From Pimelobacter simplex (lineage in GTDB: Bacteria > Actinomycetota > Actinomycetes > Propionibacteriales > Nocardioidaceae), in the NCBI GenBank assembly GCA_016803235.1, contig JADCLI010000004.1, positions 62,001 to 126,000 on the forward strand: a stretch of 64,000 nucleotides of DNA. Direction: 5' to 3'. The translations under genes and the position numbers were made by a program. The notes below the pieces were generated by a model that had not been told where the DNA came from, did not search any database, and saw only the letters and a program-made list of their open reading frames with translations. Shown one piece after another: positions 1 to 7,652 of this stretch (position 1 is the stretch's first letter; every line of letters starts with the position of its first letter).

Positions 1-285
1 CTGGACAGCGTGCTGCGGGTCGTGCCGTGCGACCAGCCCCACGACGGCCGGGCGTTCGCCAGCCTGCAGCTGCGCGGCGACGCCTATCCGGGCCGCAAGG
101 CGGTCCGCCGTCGCGCCTCCGAGCGGTGCGACCGAGAAGCGGTCGTGGCGACCGCTGCGCCGGCACCGAGCGACTACTGGATCTGGTTCCCGTCGGCCGA
201 TTCCTGGCGCGCCGGCGACCGGCACGTGCTCTGCGTCCTCGTCGAGGGCGCAGCTGTGGGCCCGGACGGCAGCACCGGGGCCTGA
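1..285 (+). CDS. Septum-formation-domain protein, 3' end only
   Basis: The open frame enters from the left edge and stops at 283-285, so only the last 94 residues are visible. They carry the pattern of the Septum_form domain: VPCDQPHDGRAF at the start, then YPGR, a Cys (SERCDRE), YWIWFPSADSWRAGDRHVLC. The paired cysteines and the W-x-x-GDR-x-x-x-C signature are typical of extracytoplasmic copies of this domain in actinobacteria, usually behind an N-terminal membrane segment that lies outside the window. The exact role is not known to me. The call rests on the pattern alone; the N-terminus cannot be judged. Confidence 0.7.
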   Translation: MDSVLRVVPCDQPHDGRAFASLQLRGDAYPGRKAVRRRASERCDREAVVATAAPAPSDYWIWFPSADSWRAGDRHVLCVLVEGAAVGPDGSTGA

Positions 286-359
286 ACCCTGTTTCACCCG
301 AGGCTCGACACCGCGGGGACCTCGGCAGGGCGCCCACCGACCGGGCGGCCTGGGCGCTG

Positions 360-1769
360 TCAGGCGGCGCGTGGTCGGGCTGGTTGGTAGGTGATCCCCG
401 CGGCGCGGTGGTCGTGGAGGGTGCGTCGGGGTGGTGGGGTCCAGACGGGTTGTCCGGTGTCGTGGTCGATGTGGACGGCCCAGGGGGTGTGGTGGATGAG
501 CGTGTGGTGGTGTCGGCAGAGCATGAGGAGGTTGTCGAGGCTGGTGGCGCCGCCGTCGGCCCAGTGCACGATGTGGCGGGCATCGCACGCGAGCGGCATC
601 CTCGTGCAGCCGGGGAAGGCGCAGTGCCGGTCGCGGACCAGGAGCGCGGTCCAGATCGCGGCGGTGACGAGGCGTTGAGCACGGCCCACGTCCAACACTT
701 GGCCGTGGGTGCCGAGCACGGCGGGGATGAGCTCGGCGTCGCAGGCGAGGCGCCGGGTTGCGTGCGCGGAGAGTCGGGCTCCGGTGGGGGTGTGGCCGTT
801 GCGGGCCAGTCCGGCGTCGATGACCTGCTGCTCGAGGCTGTCGTGGTCGATCAGCACCACAACGCGCGGCTTCGCCCCGTGATCCCTGGGGAGGTCGTCG
901 GTCGCGGCGAGCCGGTCACAGGCGTCGACCAGGGCATCCCACAGCCGGGCGCCGGCCTGCCGGGGGTCGCGGCCGTCGTGCCCACACCCCGGGGTGAGGC
1001 AGGCCGCCGCGGTCGCGACACCCTCGTCGTCGTACAACGGGTCACCGGGCTGCCGGCTCACGCCACCGCAGGCTCCGGGGTTGGTGGTGACGGGTGCGGC
1101 GAGCGGGTGGAGGGTGGCCTTGATCCTCTCGGCGTCCTCGACGGTGCCGTAGCCCTTGACGCGGACCCCGCCGTGGCCGTCCTCGGCGAAGGAGAGGTGC
1201 CGGGCGTGGTGGGCGCCGCGTTCGGCCTTCGCGCGCTCCTTCTCGCTGTTCACGATCCTCGCGTCGGGGTCGAGGTCGCGCACGACGTCGCCGAACGCGG
1301 TCTGCAGGTCCGACGCGTCGTGGCCGTGGGTGTCGACCAGGCCCAGCAGCGCGGCGGCCACGGCCGCACGGAACCCGGGCACGCGGGGCAGGGTGTGGAC
1401 CTTGGTCGCGATCGCGCGGGCCTGCGGCAACCTCACCCGCCCTGACTCCAACGCCGCCTGGATCTCGGGGAGGTCGCGCAGCTGCTCGGCCGCCCGCACC
1501 AGCCCGCCCCCGGTCCCCTTGTGGCCGCCGGTGAGGTGGGTCAGGTAGTCCTTGACCGACGCCCACCCTGAGGGCCGCAGCGCGTCGGTCGCTTCGAGCC
1601 GGCCGATCCCGCGCAGCAACGCGGCATCGAGGAACGACCGGGCACTGGCCACCGCCTCCACGGCCGCCACGATGTCCGCTCCCTCGAGCAGGTCCCAGTC
1701 GCTGCGGGCCAGCTCCGCGGCACCCTCGGCCACGACGGTGGCCTGGTCGAGCGCCCCGGGAGAAGTCAT
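360..1769 (-). CDS. DUF222 / HNH endonuclease (13E12-repeat family)
   Basis: A 469-residue protein with an N-terminal DUF222-type helical region (about residues 25-330) and a C-terminal HNH nuclease motif: CAFPGCTRMPLACDARHIVHW followed by DNLLMLCRHHHTLIHH. The two Cys pairs and the His cluster form the zinc and beta-beta-alpha metal site of HNH enzymes. The family matches the 13E12 repeat proteins of Mycobacterium tuberculosis, multicopy genes of unknown role, some of which are DNA-damage inducible. The start is the ATG at 1767-1769. A perfect LexA box lies only 13 nt upstream, with a TAGGAT-like -10 between box and start, so the transcript is probably leaderless and SOS controlled. The gene is full length with no visible frameshift. 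Confidence 0.85.
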   Translation of the reverse strand: MTSPGALDQATVVAEGAAELARSDWDLLEGADIVAAVEAVASARSFLDAALLRGIGRLEATDALRPSGWASVKDYLTHLTGGHKGTGGGLVRAAEQLRDLPEIQAALESGRVRLPQARAIATKVHTLPRVPGFRAAVAAALLGLVDTHGHDASDLQTAFGDVVRDLDPDARIVNSEKERAKAERGAHHARHLSFAEDGHGGVRVKGYGTVEDAERIKATLHPLAAPVTTNPGACGGVSRQPGDPLYDDEGVATAAACLTPGCGHDGRDPRQAGARLWDALVDACDRLAATDDLPRDHGAKPRVVVLIDHDSLEQQVIDAGLARNGHTPTGARLSAHATRRLACDAELIPAVLGTHGQVLDVGRAQRLVTAAIWTALLVRDRHCAFPGCTRMPLACDARHIVHWADGGATSLDNLLMLCRHHHTLIHHTPWAVHIDHDTGQPVWTPPPRRTLHDHRAAGITYQPARPRAA

Positions 1770-1782
1770 GCGCTCATCCTAG

Positions 1783-1798
1783 TCGAACATATGTTCGA
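1783..1798. promoter_or_regulatory. LexA (SOS) box upstream of the HNH gene
   Basis: TCGAACATATGTTCGA is a perfect 16-bp palindrome and an exact match to the mycobacterial/actinobacterial LexA consensus TCGAAC-N4-GTTCGA. It lies 13 bp upstream of the HNH gene start and overlaps the likely promoter, so LexA should repress that gene until DNA damage. Confidence 0.85.
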
Positions 1799-1834
1799 GC
1801 ACAAGGGCTCCTTCGCGACCTCCGACTCCAGCAC

Positions 1835-2440
1835 TCAGTCTCGGAGGAGCTGGGAGACCAGGGAGCTGCCCAGCCACTCCTCGTAGCGACGGTGGCCCCA
1901 TCCCCGCTCGACGACCAGCAGGTGGAACACCTCGGGCAGCGTGAGCGCCAGCGTGAGGTCGAGCGCCGTGGCGACCGTGAGCCCGGCCCGCAGGTGGGGC
2001 GCCAAGGCGTCGATGAGCTTGCGGATCTCACGCTCTCGCGCGCCGAGGACGTTTCGCAGGGTCTCGGCCATCTGCGGGTCCGAGGCCGCCGCCTCCTGGT
2101 AGATCGCAACGACGTCGAAGCCGGCCTCCATCTGGCGCCGGTTGAGCTCGGCGAGCAACTGCAGCTGCCGGACGGGGTCCGGCTCCTCGAGATACGCAGC
2201 GGCACGCGCCGTCGTCTGCGCCTCGTTCATCCAGAGCTCGGTGATCTTGTCGAGGATCCGCGCCTTAGAGCCGAAGGCCGAGTAGATCGTCTGGACCGGG
2301 ATGTCGGCCTCGGTGGAGATGGAGCTGATGGTCGTGGCGACGTAGCCGTGCTCGGCGAAGAGGGCCCGGGCGACGCGGGCCACCTCGCGCTTCGTCGCCT
2401 CGGCCTGCCGCTGACGATGCCCGGGTCCCTTGACAGCCAC
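1835..2440 (-). CDS. TetR family transcriptional regulator
   Basis: A 201-residue TetR repressor. The N-terminal HTH is clear (about residues 15-65: TKREVARVARALFAEHGY, then TTISSISTEADIPVQTIYSAFGSK), followed by an all-helical ligand domain without a recognisable specific subfamily. The start is the GTG at 2438-2440; upstream is a near-perfect palindrome (2463-2481) that is the probable operator. The gene is divergent from the glutaredoxin-lipoprotein gene at 2506, so it most likely controls that gene and itself. Confidence 0.85.
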   Translation of the reverse strand: MAVKGPGHRQRQAEATKREVARVARALFAEHGYVATTISSISTEADIPVQTIYSAFGSKARILDKITELWMNEAQTTARAAAYLEEPDPVRQLQLLAELNRRQMEAGFDVVAIYQEAAASDPQMAETLRNVLGAREREIRKLIDALAPHLRAGLTVATALDLTLALTLPEVFHLLVVERGWGHRRYEEWLGSSLVSQLLRD

Positions 2441-2462
2441 ACGTCATGGTAGCAGTATGTTC

Positions 2463-2481
2463 GTCATAGTTTGACTATGAC
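2463..2481. promoter_or_regulatory. Palindromic operator between TetR and the glutaredoxin-lipoprotein gene
   Basis: GTCATAGT-TTG-ACTATGAC is a perfect inverted repeat with 8-bp arms and a 3-bp centre. It is the only strong dyad in the 65-bp divergent intergenic region and has the size of a TetR-dimer site. It sits 24 bp before the rightward start, so binding would block both promoters. Inferred from sequence only. Confidence 0.6.
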
Positions 2482-2505
2482 AAACGCGATCCGGAGGAGC
2501 CCGCG

Positions 2506-3255
2506 ATGAGTGAGCCGCTCGTGTACTTCAAGCCCGGGTGTCCCTTCGGCCTCAGGCTGCGGATCGCCCTGGCCCTGCACCGCGTGCCTCACCGCTCCGT
2601 GCGGTTCCGGGACGACGAGGACGGTGCCGCCCGGGTCCGCGCCGTGAACGACGGCAACGAGATCTCCCCCACCGTCCAGGTCGCCGGCCGGTGGCTGACC
2701 AACCCGAGCTGGCGCGAGGTCCGCAGAGCCGTGCGCGAGACCGGCCCGCTCAGGTCGGGGGGCTCCCTCGTCCTGGTGACGGCCGCCGTGCTGCTGGCCG
2801 GATGTGGCTCCGGCGACGAGGCAGCCTCGGAGCCACCGGCGCCCGCGTCAGCGTTGGAGGGCACCTGGCGCGCCGGTCCCCTCACCCTGGCGGACACCGT
2901 GGCCACCATCCGGGCCCACGGGCTCGACCCCTACGTCAAGGCCTACCGGGAGAACGCGCCGTTCTCCGGCGACACCGTGCTGTCGCTCACCATCGAGGAC
3001 GGCGAGTGGGACCTCTACGGCACCACGGAAGGCAGGGAACCGGCGCCGATCGACTACGACGCCGAGTACGAGATCGACGACGCCACCGTCGTCTTCCACC
3101 ACTCCGACGGTTCGAACACCTACCGCTGGCAGGTCGACCACGACACCTTGACCCTGCACTTCGTGGAGTCGACCCTGCCCGGCTACCGGGGGATCCCGGA
3201 CGAGGTGTTCCAGCGCGCGCTGTACATGACCTCGGCGTTCACGAGGCAGGACTGA
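2506..3255 (+). CDS. Monothiol glutaredoxin-like domain fused in frame to a lipoprotein
   Basis: A 249-residue frame with two parts that do not belong together. Residues 1-75 look like a small actinobacterial glutaredoxin/mycoredoxin (LVYFKPGCPFGLRLRIALAL, then EISPTVQV before a C-terminal helix), but the second catalytic Cys is replaced, giving CPFG. Residues 76-249 begin like a lipoprotein signal peptide (SLVLVTAAVLLAGC, lipobox LAGC) and continue into an acidic beta-rich domain. A GTG at 2731, with a weak GAGG about 11 nt upstream, could start the lipoprotein separately (174 residues). The start at 2506 has a good GGAGGAG ribosome site. Whether one fused protein or two are made is open: a cytoplasmic redoxin in front of a signal peptide is topologically odd. 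Confidence 0.6.
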   Translation: MSEPLVYFKPGCPFGLRLRIALALHRVPHRSVRFRDDEDGAARVRAVNDGNEISPTVQVAGRWLTNPSWREVRRAVRETGPLRSGGSLVLVTAAVLLAGCGSGDEAASEPPAPASALEGTWRAGPLTLADTVATIRAHGLDPYVKAYRENAPFSGDTVLSLTIEDGEWDLYGTTEGREPAPIDYDAEYEIDDATVVFHHSDGSNTYRWQVDHDTLTLHFVESTLPGYRGIPDEVFQRALYMTSAFTRQD

Positions 3256-3260
3256 CGGCA

Positions 3261-3290
3261 GCAGGTCCGTGCGCGCGCTCACGGACCTGC
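3261..3290. terminator. Bidirectional terminator hairpin
   Basis: Perfect 11-bp arms GCAGGTCCGTG (3261-3271) and CACGGACCTGC (3280-3290) with an 8-nt loop, placed between the convergent lipoprotein gene (ends 3255) and pabB (ends 3313). There is no long U-tract, as is common in GC-rich actinobacteria. Confidence 0.6.
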
Positions 3291-3312
3291 CCTGGCCGCT
3301 GCGAGCCCACCG

Positions 3313-4557
3313 CTACGGGTTGATCGCCTGCAGCAGCCGGGCGGCCTTCCACTCCGTCTCCGCCCACTCCTCGTCGACGTCGCTGGCGACGGTGATCCCG
3401 CCGCCGGTGCCGAGGACGTAGTCCGCGCCGGCCGTCGTGAGGGTGCGGATCACGACGCCGAGGTCGGCGCGGCCGTCGCCGGAGACCCAGCCGAAGGCGC
3501 CGGAGTAGACCCCGCGCGGCGTGGCCTCGACCTCCTCGATGATCTCCATGGTGCGCAGCTTGGGCGCTCCGGTCATCGAGCCGGCGGGGAACAGTGCCTT
3601 GAGCGCGGCGACGGTGCTGACGTCGTCGCGGAGCCTGCCCCGGACCGTGGACACCAGCTGGTGCACCGAGGCGTAGGACTCGACGTCCATCAGGGTGGGG
3701 ACGTCGACCGAGCCGACCTCGCAGACCAGCGCGAGGTCGTTGCGCAGCAGGTCGACGATCATCAGGTTCTCGGCGCGGAACTTGGGGTCGCTCGCGAGCC
3801 GGTCCCTCGCCTCCTGGTCCTCCGCGGGCGTGCTGCCGCGTGCCGTGGTGCCCTTGATGGGCTTGGTCTCGATCGTGCGGTCCTCGGTGACGAGGGCGTA
3901 CCGCTCGGGCGACGAGCTCAGCACCCAGGCTCGCGAGCCGTCGACGTCGTGCTGGAGGAAGCCCGCATAGGGAGCGGGATTCAGCGCCCGGAGCCGCAGG
4001 TACGCCGCCGCCGGGCTGAGCGGGCTGGCCGCGCGGAGCCGGTGGGTCAGGTTGACCTCGTAGGAGTTGCCGGCGTGCAGGTGCTCCTGGACGGTCGCGA
4101 AGGCCCGGGCGTACTCAGGCGGCGTGCCGGTCGGCTCACCGGCCGTGATGCCGAGGGTGGCGGCCGGGCCGGCGACCGGGTGCTCGTACTCGCGGATGTG
4201 CGAGGGCCGCAGCCACAGCGCGTCGGGCAGGTCCGGGTCGGGCACGGCGGGCAGGTCGGCGCGGGCGGCGTACCCGAGGTAGCCGAACCACTGGTCGCTC
4301 GGCCGGCCGGCCGCGAGCTCGGCCTCCAGCACGGTGAACGGGTCGTCGCCGACCACGACCGAGCGACCGCCGGCGTGCCGGGTCACCTCGCGGGTCGTGG
4401 CGTCGTACGTCAGCGAGACGTCATCGTCGTCGAGCCAGCCGAGCATCGAGCGGCGCCGGGACCAGTCGCGGGCGCCGCCGCCGTCCAGCCAGACGCACCG
4501 GGCGTGACGTGCCTGGATCCGGGCGAACGCCTCGGCGGGGTCGCCCTGCGTCACCAT
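3313..4557 (-). CDS. pabB: Aminodeoxychorismate synthase component I
   Basis: A 414-residue chorismate-binding enzyme. It makes 4-amino-4-deoxychorismate from chorismate using ammonia supplied by PabA, the first step to p-aminobenzoate and folate. The C-terminal chorismate domain shows ETKPIKGTTARG; the Lys in PIKGT is the residue that separates PabB from anthranilate synthases. It is followed by FRAENLMIVDLLRNDL and FPAGSMTGAPKLRTMEIIEE, and the metal/chorismate end GTGGGITVASDVDEEW. It is the last gene of a minus-strand operon, 16 nt after pabA. The ATG at 4555-4557 is followed by a possible GTG start. No PabC lyase is present nearby. Confidence 0.88.
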   Translation of the reverse strand: MVTQGDPAEAFARIQARHARCVWLDGGGARDWSRRRSMLGWLDDDDVSLTYDATTREVTRHAGGRSVVVGDDPFTVLEAELAAGRPSDQWFGYLGYAARADLPAVPDPDLPDALWLRPSHIREYEHPVAGPAATLGITAGEPTGTPPEYARAFATVQEHLHAGNSYEVNLTHRLRAASPLSPAAAYLRLRALNPAPYAGFLQHDVDGSRAWVLSSSPERYALVTEDRTIETKPIKGTTARGSTPAEDQEARDRLASDPKFRAENLMIVDLLRNDLALVCEVGSVDVPTLMDVESYASVHQLVSTVRGRLRDDVSTVAALKALFPAGSMTGAPKLRTMEIIEEVEATPRGVYSGAFGWVSGDGRADLGVVIRTLTTAGADYVLGTGGGITVASDVDEEWAETEWKAARLLQAINP

Positions 4558-4573
4558 CCGGCCACCATGGGAG

Positions 4574-5119
4574 TCAGCGTCCCACGGCCAGGAAGTTGGC
4601 GACCAGCCGCGCGCCGTGATGGGAGAGCACCGACTCGGGGTGGAACTGCACGCCCTCGAGCGGCAGCGTCCGGTGCCGCACCCCCATCACGGTGCCGTCG
4701 GCAGCCCAAGCCGTCGCCTCGAGCTCGTCGGGCAGGCGCGTCGCGGCCAGCGAGTGGTAGCGGACCGCGTCGAGGCGGTCCGGCAGGCCGGCGAAGACGC
4801 CGCGGCCGTCGTGGGTCACCGACTCCACGGCGCCGTGAGCGGGCTCGACCCGCCCGACCTCGCCGCCGAACGCGACCACCAGCCCCTGCATGCCGAGGCA
4901 GACCCCGAGCACCGGCCGGCCCTCGTCGAAGCCCCAGTCGTACTCACTCGGGTGGCCGGGACCGGGCGAGAGCACGATGTGGGAGTACGCCGCGAGGTCG
5001 ACCGGGTCGTCCCACTGGACCACCGTCGGCAGCACGCCGGTGACACCGGCGACGAGGTGGACCAGGTTCCAGGTGTAGGAGTCGCGGTGGTCGACGACCA
5101 CGACGTCGGGAACGGTCAC
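4574..5119 (-). CDS. pabA: Aminodeoxychorismate/anthranilate synthase glutaminase subunit
   Basis: A 181-residue class I glutamine amidotransferase that releases ammonia from glutamine for its partner synthase. The nucleophile Cys sits in PVLGVCLGMQGLV, the oxyanion strand in IVLSPGPGHPSEY and the His-Glu pair in GVQFHPESVLSHHG. The length is normal for PabA/TrpG. The GTG start (5117-5119) overlaps the transglutaminase stop by 4 nt and pabB follows directly, so PabB is the obvious partner. It cannot be excluded that it also serves a TrpE elsewhere. Confidence 0.87.
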   Translation of the reverse strand: MTVPDVVVVDHRDSYTWNLVHLVAGVTGVLPTVVQWDDPVDLAAYSHIVLSPGPGHPSEYDWGFDEGRPVLGVCLGMQGLVVAFGGEVGRVEPAHGAVESVTHDGRGVFAGLPDRLDAVRYHSLAATRLPDELEATAWAADGTVMGVRHRTLPLEGVQFHPESVLSHHGARLVANFLAVGR

Positions 5120-5673
5120 AGCTCCACCGCCAGCTCACCGCGCCGCAGCGCGGCGACCACGCCCGGCGCGGGCACGGCGTGCACCTCGGGCCAGTCGATC
5201 TCCCCGGCCGCGGGGTCCACCGGCCAGGCCAGGCGTTCCTCGCCCAGCGAGAACTCCGCCGCCACGCCCGGCTTGTTGCCGCGCGGGTCCTGGCGGTGCC
5301 AGGCGCCGTCGAGGTGGACGGCGACCAGGCCGTGCACGACGTACCCGTCACCGTCGCTCAGCCACTGGTAGCACAGGCCGGTCGGCACGCCCCCGGCGCG
5401 CAGCACGGCGGCGAGCAGGTGGGCCTTCGCGTAGCACCAGCCGACACCGTCGGCGAGCACCTCGGTCGCCGAGACGGCGAAACGCGGGTCGCCCGCGTCA
5501 CCGGCGTGGGCGATCTCGTCGCGCACCCAGGCGAAGGCGGCGGACGCGAACGCCACGTCGTCCAGGGCGCCCGCGCCCAGCCGCTCCGCCAGCGTGACGA
5601 CCTCGGGCGCGTGGGCCTCGACGACCTCGTCCGCCCCGAGGTACGACGCCGGCGACCCTGCGATCAGCTCCAC
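5116..5673 (-). CDS. Transglutaminase-like domain protein
   Basis: A 185-residue cytoplasmic protein with the papain-like transglutaminase core: VGWCYAKAHLLAAVLRAGGVPTG (catalytic Cys in GWCYAKA), VHGLVAVHLDG (catalytic His) and a downstream Asp in HRQDPRGNK. These give a Cys-His-Asp triad. There is no signal peptide or membrane segment. It starts 10 nt after the PhzE-like gene and its stop overlaps the pabA start by 4 nt, so it is cotranscribed with chorismate enzymes. Small proteins of this type usually act as peptidases or amidases; the substrate is unknown. Confidence 0.75.
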   Translation of the reverse strand: MELIAGSPASYLGADEVVEAHAPEVVTLAERLGAGALDDVAFASAAFAWVRDEIAHAGDAGDPRFAVSATEVLADGVGWCYAKAHLLAAVLRAGGVPTGLCYQWLSDGDGYVVHGLVAVHLDGAWHRQDPRGNKPGVAAEFSLGEERLAWPVDPAAGEIDWPEVHAVPAPGVVAALRRGELAVEL

Positions 5674-5683
5674 GGCACGACGC

Positions 5684-7609
5684 TCAGAGCAGGACGCCGG
5701 AGACCAGGTCGTGGACGATGTCGAACCCGCGCTCGGTGAGGATCGACTCGGCGTGGAACTGCACGCCCCGGAAGTGTGGCCCAGTCAGCGCGTTGACGTC
5801 GCCGGTCTCGGCATCGGCGTCCACCCGGACGCCGTCCGGCAGCACGACCTCGGGGCCCACCCGGCCCACGAAGGTGTTGTAGAAGCCGACCCTCTGCGGC
5901 CGCCCGTCGAGCAGCACGGTGGCCTGGGTGCCCTGGAAGACGATGTCCTTGTAGGCGAGCGGGATGCCGAGCTGGTGGCACAGCGCCTGGTGGCCGAGGC
6001 AGACCGCGACGAACGGCCTCTCGTTGGCCAGCAGCCAGGCGACGGCGGCGCGGAGCTGGCCCATCTTCGGGTCGGCGTCGTCACGCGGGTCGCCGGGCCC
6101 GGGCCCGACGATGACCAGGTCGTAGCCGTCGAGCACGCCGTCGGCGTACTCCTCGTGGCGCACCACGGACGAGCTCATGCCCATCCGGGCGAGCATGTGG
6201 CGCAGCATGTTCACGAAGTCGTCCTCGCCGTCGAGGATGACGGCGGACTTCCCGGCCAGGCGCGGGTCGACGGGCGTACCGGCCTGGTCGGCCAGCCAGA
6301 AGCCGGAGAGCCGGTTGTTGCGGGCGTTGAGCGCGATCAGCACCTCCTCGTCGGCGACGAGGGTGGCGATGTCGGTCGTGGGGACCGGCGCCGGCGGGAC
6401 CAGGCCGAAGGCCGAGAGGATGCCGCCGGCCTTGGCGTGCGTCTCGGCGACCTCGTACGCCGGCACGGAGTCGCGCACCAGCGTGGCACCGGCGGTCACC
6501 TTCAGCTCGCCGGCGGGCGTGACGTCGGCGGTGCGGAGCACGATCGGGCTGTCGAGGACCGGCTCGCCGGCGTCGTCGCGGCCGAAGATCGCGAGCGCGG
6601 AGGCGTAGTAGCCGCGACCCTCGGGCTCGTACTGCTTGATCAGCCGGCACGCGTTCTCGACGGGCGAGCCGGTGACCGTGGCGGCGTACATCGTGTCGCG
6701 CAGGACCTCGCGCACGTCGCGGGTCGTGCGGCCGGCGAGGAGGTACTCGGTGTGGATCAGGTGGGTCATCGGCTTGAGGAACGGGCCGAGCACCTGGCCG
6801 CCCTCGGTGCAGATGTCGCACATCATCTTGAGCTCCTCGTCGACGACCATGAAGAGCTCGTAGATCTCCTTCTCGTCCTTGAGGAAGTCGCGGAGCCGGG
6901 CCTCGGTGCTGCGGGTCTCGCCGGCCGGCGGGCGCAGGTGGAAGGTCCCGGAGATCGGGTTCATCCGGACGTCACCGCCGTGCACGGACACGTGCCGCTC
7001 GGGCGAGGCGCCGATGAGGAAGCGGTCCCCGGTGAAGAACACGAAGGTCCAGTACGCGCCGCGCTCGCGCTCGAGGAGGCGGCGGAAGACGGTCAGCGCG
7101 ACGTCGGGGCCGAAGTCGGCGACGACGGCGCGGTAGTTGCGGCCGACGACGAGGTTCGCGCCCTCGCCCTGCCCGATCTCGCCGTCGATGATCGACGCGA
7201 CGATCTTGGCGTAGTCGTCGTCGGAGGTCTCGAAGCCACCGCGGTCGGTGAACTCCACCTCGACCGGGTCGATCGCGTCGATGACGTCGGCGACGGAGAA
7301 CTCGTGCTCGCTCTGCACGTCGACCACGACGAGCGGCGTACCGTCGTCGTGGGCCTCGAAGCCGCGCTCGCTGACCTGCCGGAAGGGTACGGCGACCAGC
7401 CGGTCGCAGATGTGCCCCGGCTCCGGAACACCCGTCTCGAGCGGGATGTCCATGATCGACTCGACGACGCTGCGGGTGCCCCCGAGGACGCCGACGGTGT
7501 CGCGGTCGCCCGCCCGGGTGGAGCGCCGGATGATCGCCCAGGCCTCGTGCCCCTGGACGGCCGCGATGGCTTCCCGGGCAGTGAGGCTGGTGCTGAGCTG
7601 ATCTGGCAT
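5684..7609 (-). CDS. PhzE-like fused chorismate aminase / glutamine amidotransferase
   Basis: A 641-residue fusion. Residues about 1-420 form a chorismate-binding synthase (PISGTFHLRPPAGETRS, KEIYELFMVVDEELKMMCDIC, TVTGSPVENACRLI). Residues about 435-641 form a class I glutaminase with Cys in VAVCLGHQALCHQLG and His-Glu in GVQFHAESILTERG. The fused order and the CDICTEGGQV region resemble PhzE-type 2-amino-2-deoxyisochorismate synthases and the TrpEG fusions of actinobacteria. It has NPISGT where PabB has PIKGT, so aminodeoxychorismate synthesis is unlikely. I cannot decide from sequence between anthranilate and ADIC as product. It heads an operon with a transglutaminase-like gene and pabAB; no other phenazine genes are visible. 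Confidence 0.8.
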   Translation of the reverse strand: MPDQLSTSLTAREAIAAVQGHEAWAIIRRSTRAGDRDTVGVLGGTRSVVESIMDIPLETGVPEPGHICDRLVAVPFRQVSERGFEAHDDGTPLVVVDVQSEHEFSVADVIDAIDPVEVEFTDRGGFETSDDDYAKIVASIIDGEIGQGEGANLVVGRNYRAVVADFGPDVALTVFRRLLERERGAYWTFVFFTGDRFLIGASPERHVSVHGGDVRMNPISGTFHLRPPAGETRSTEARLRDFLKDEKEIYELFMVVDEELKMMCDICTEGGQVLGPFLKPMTHLIHTEYLLAGRTTRDVREVLRDTMYAATVTGSPVENACRLIKQYEPEGRGYYASALAIFGRDDAGEPVLDSPIVLRTADVTPAGELKVTAGATLVRDSVPAYEVAETHAKAGGILSAFGLVPPAPVPTTDIATLVADEEVLIALNARNNRLSGFWLADQAGTPVDPRLAGKSAVILDGEDDFVNMLRHMLARMGMSSSVVRHEEYADGVLDGYDLVIVGPGPGDPRDDADPKMGQLRAAVAWLLANERPFVAVCLGHQALCHQLGIPLAYKDIVFQGTQATVLLDGRPQRVGFYNTFVGRVGPEVVLPDGVRVDADAETGDVNALTGPHFRGVQFHAESILTERGFDIVHDLVSGVLL

Positions 7610-7652
7610 GGCCGAAGCCTATGCGGGCGGCGCCCCCGACCGGCGGGCAGTC

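Noticed and set aside
27..1445. Long plus-strand frame (472 codons) opposite the HNH gene
   Set aside because: It is a GC-rich antisense shadow of the DUF222/HNH gene; low-complexity Gly/Val/Arg translation and no initiation site or domain.
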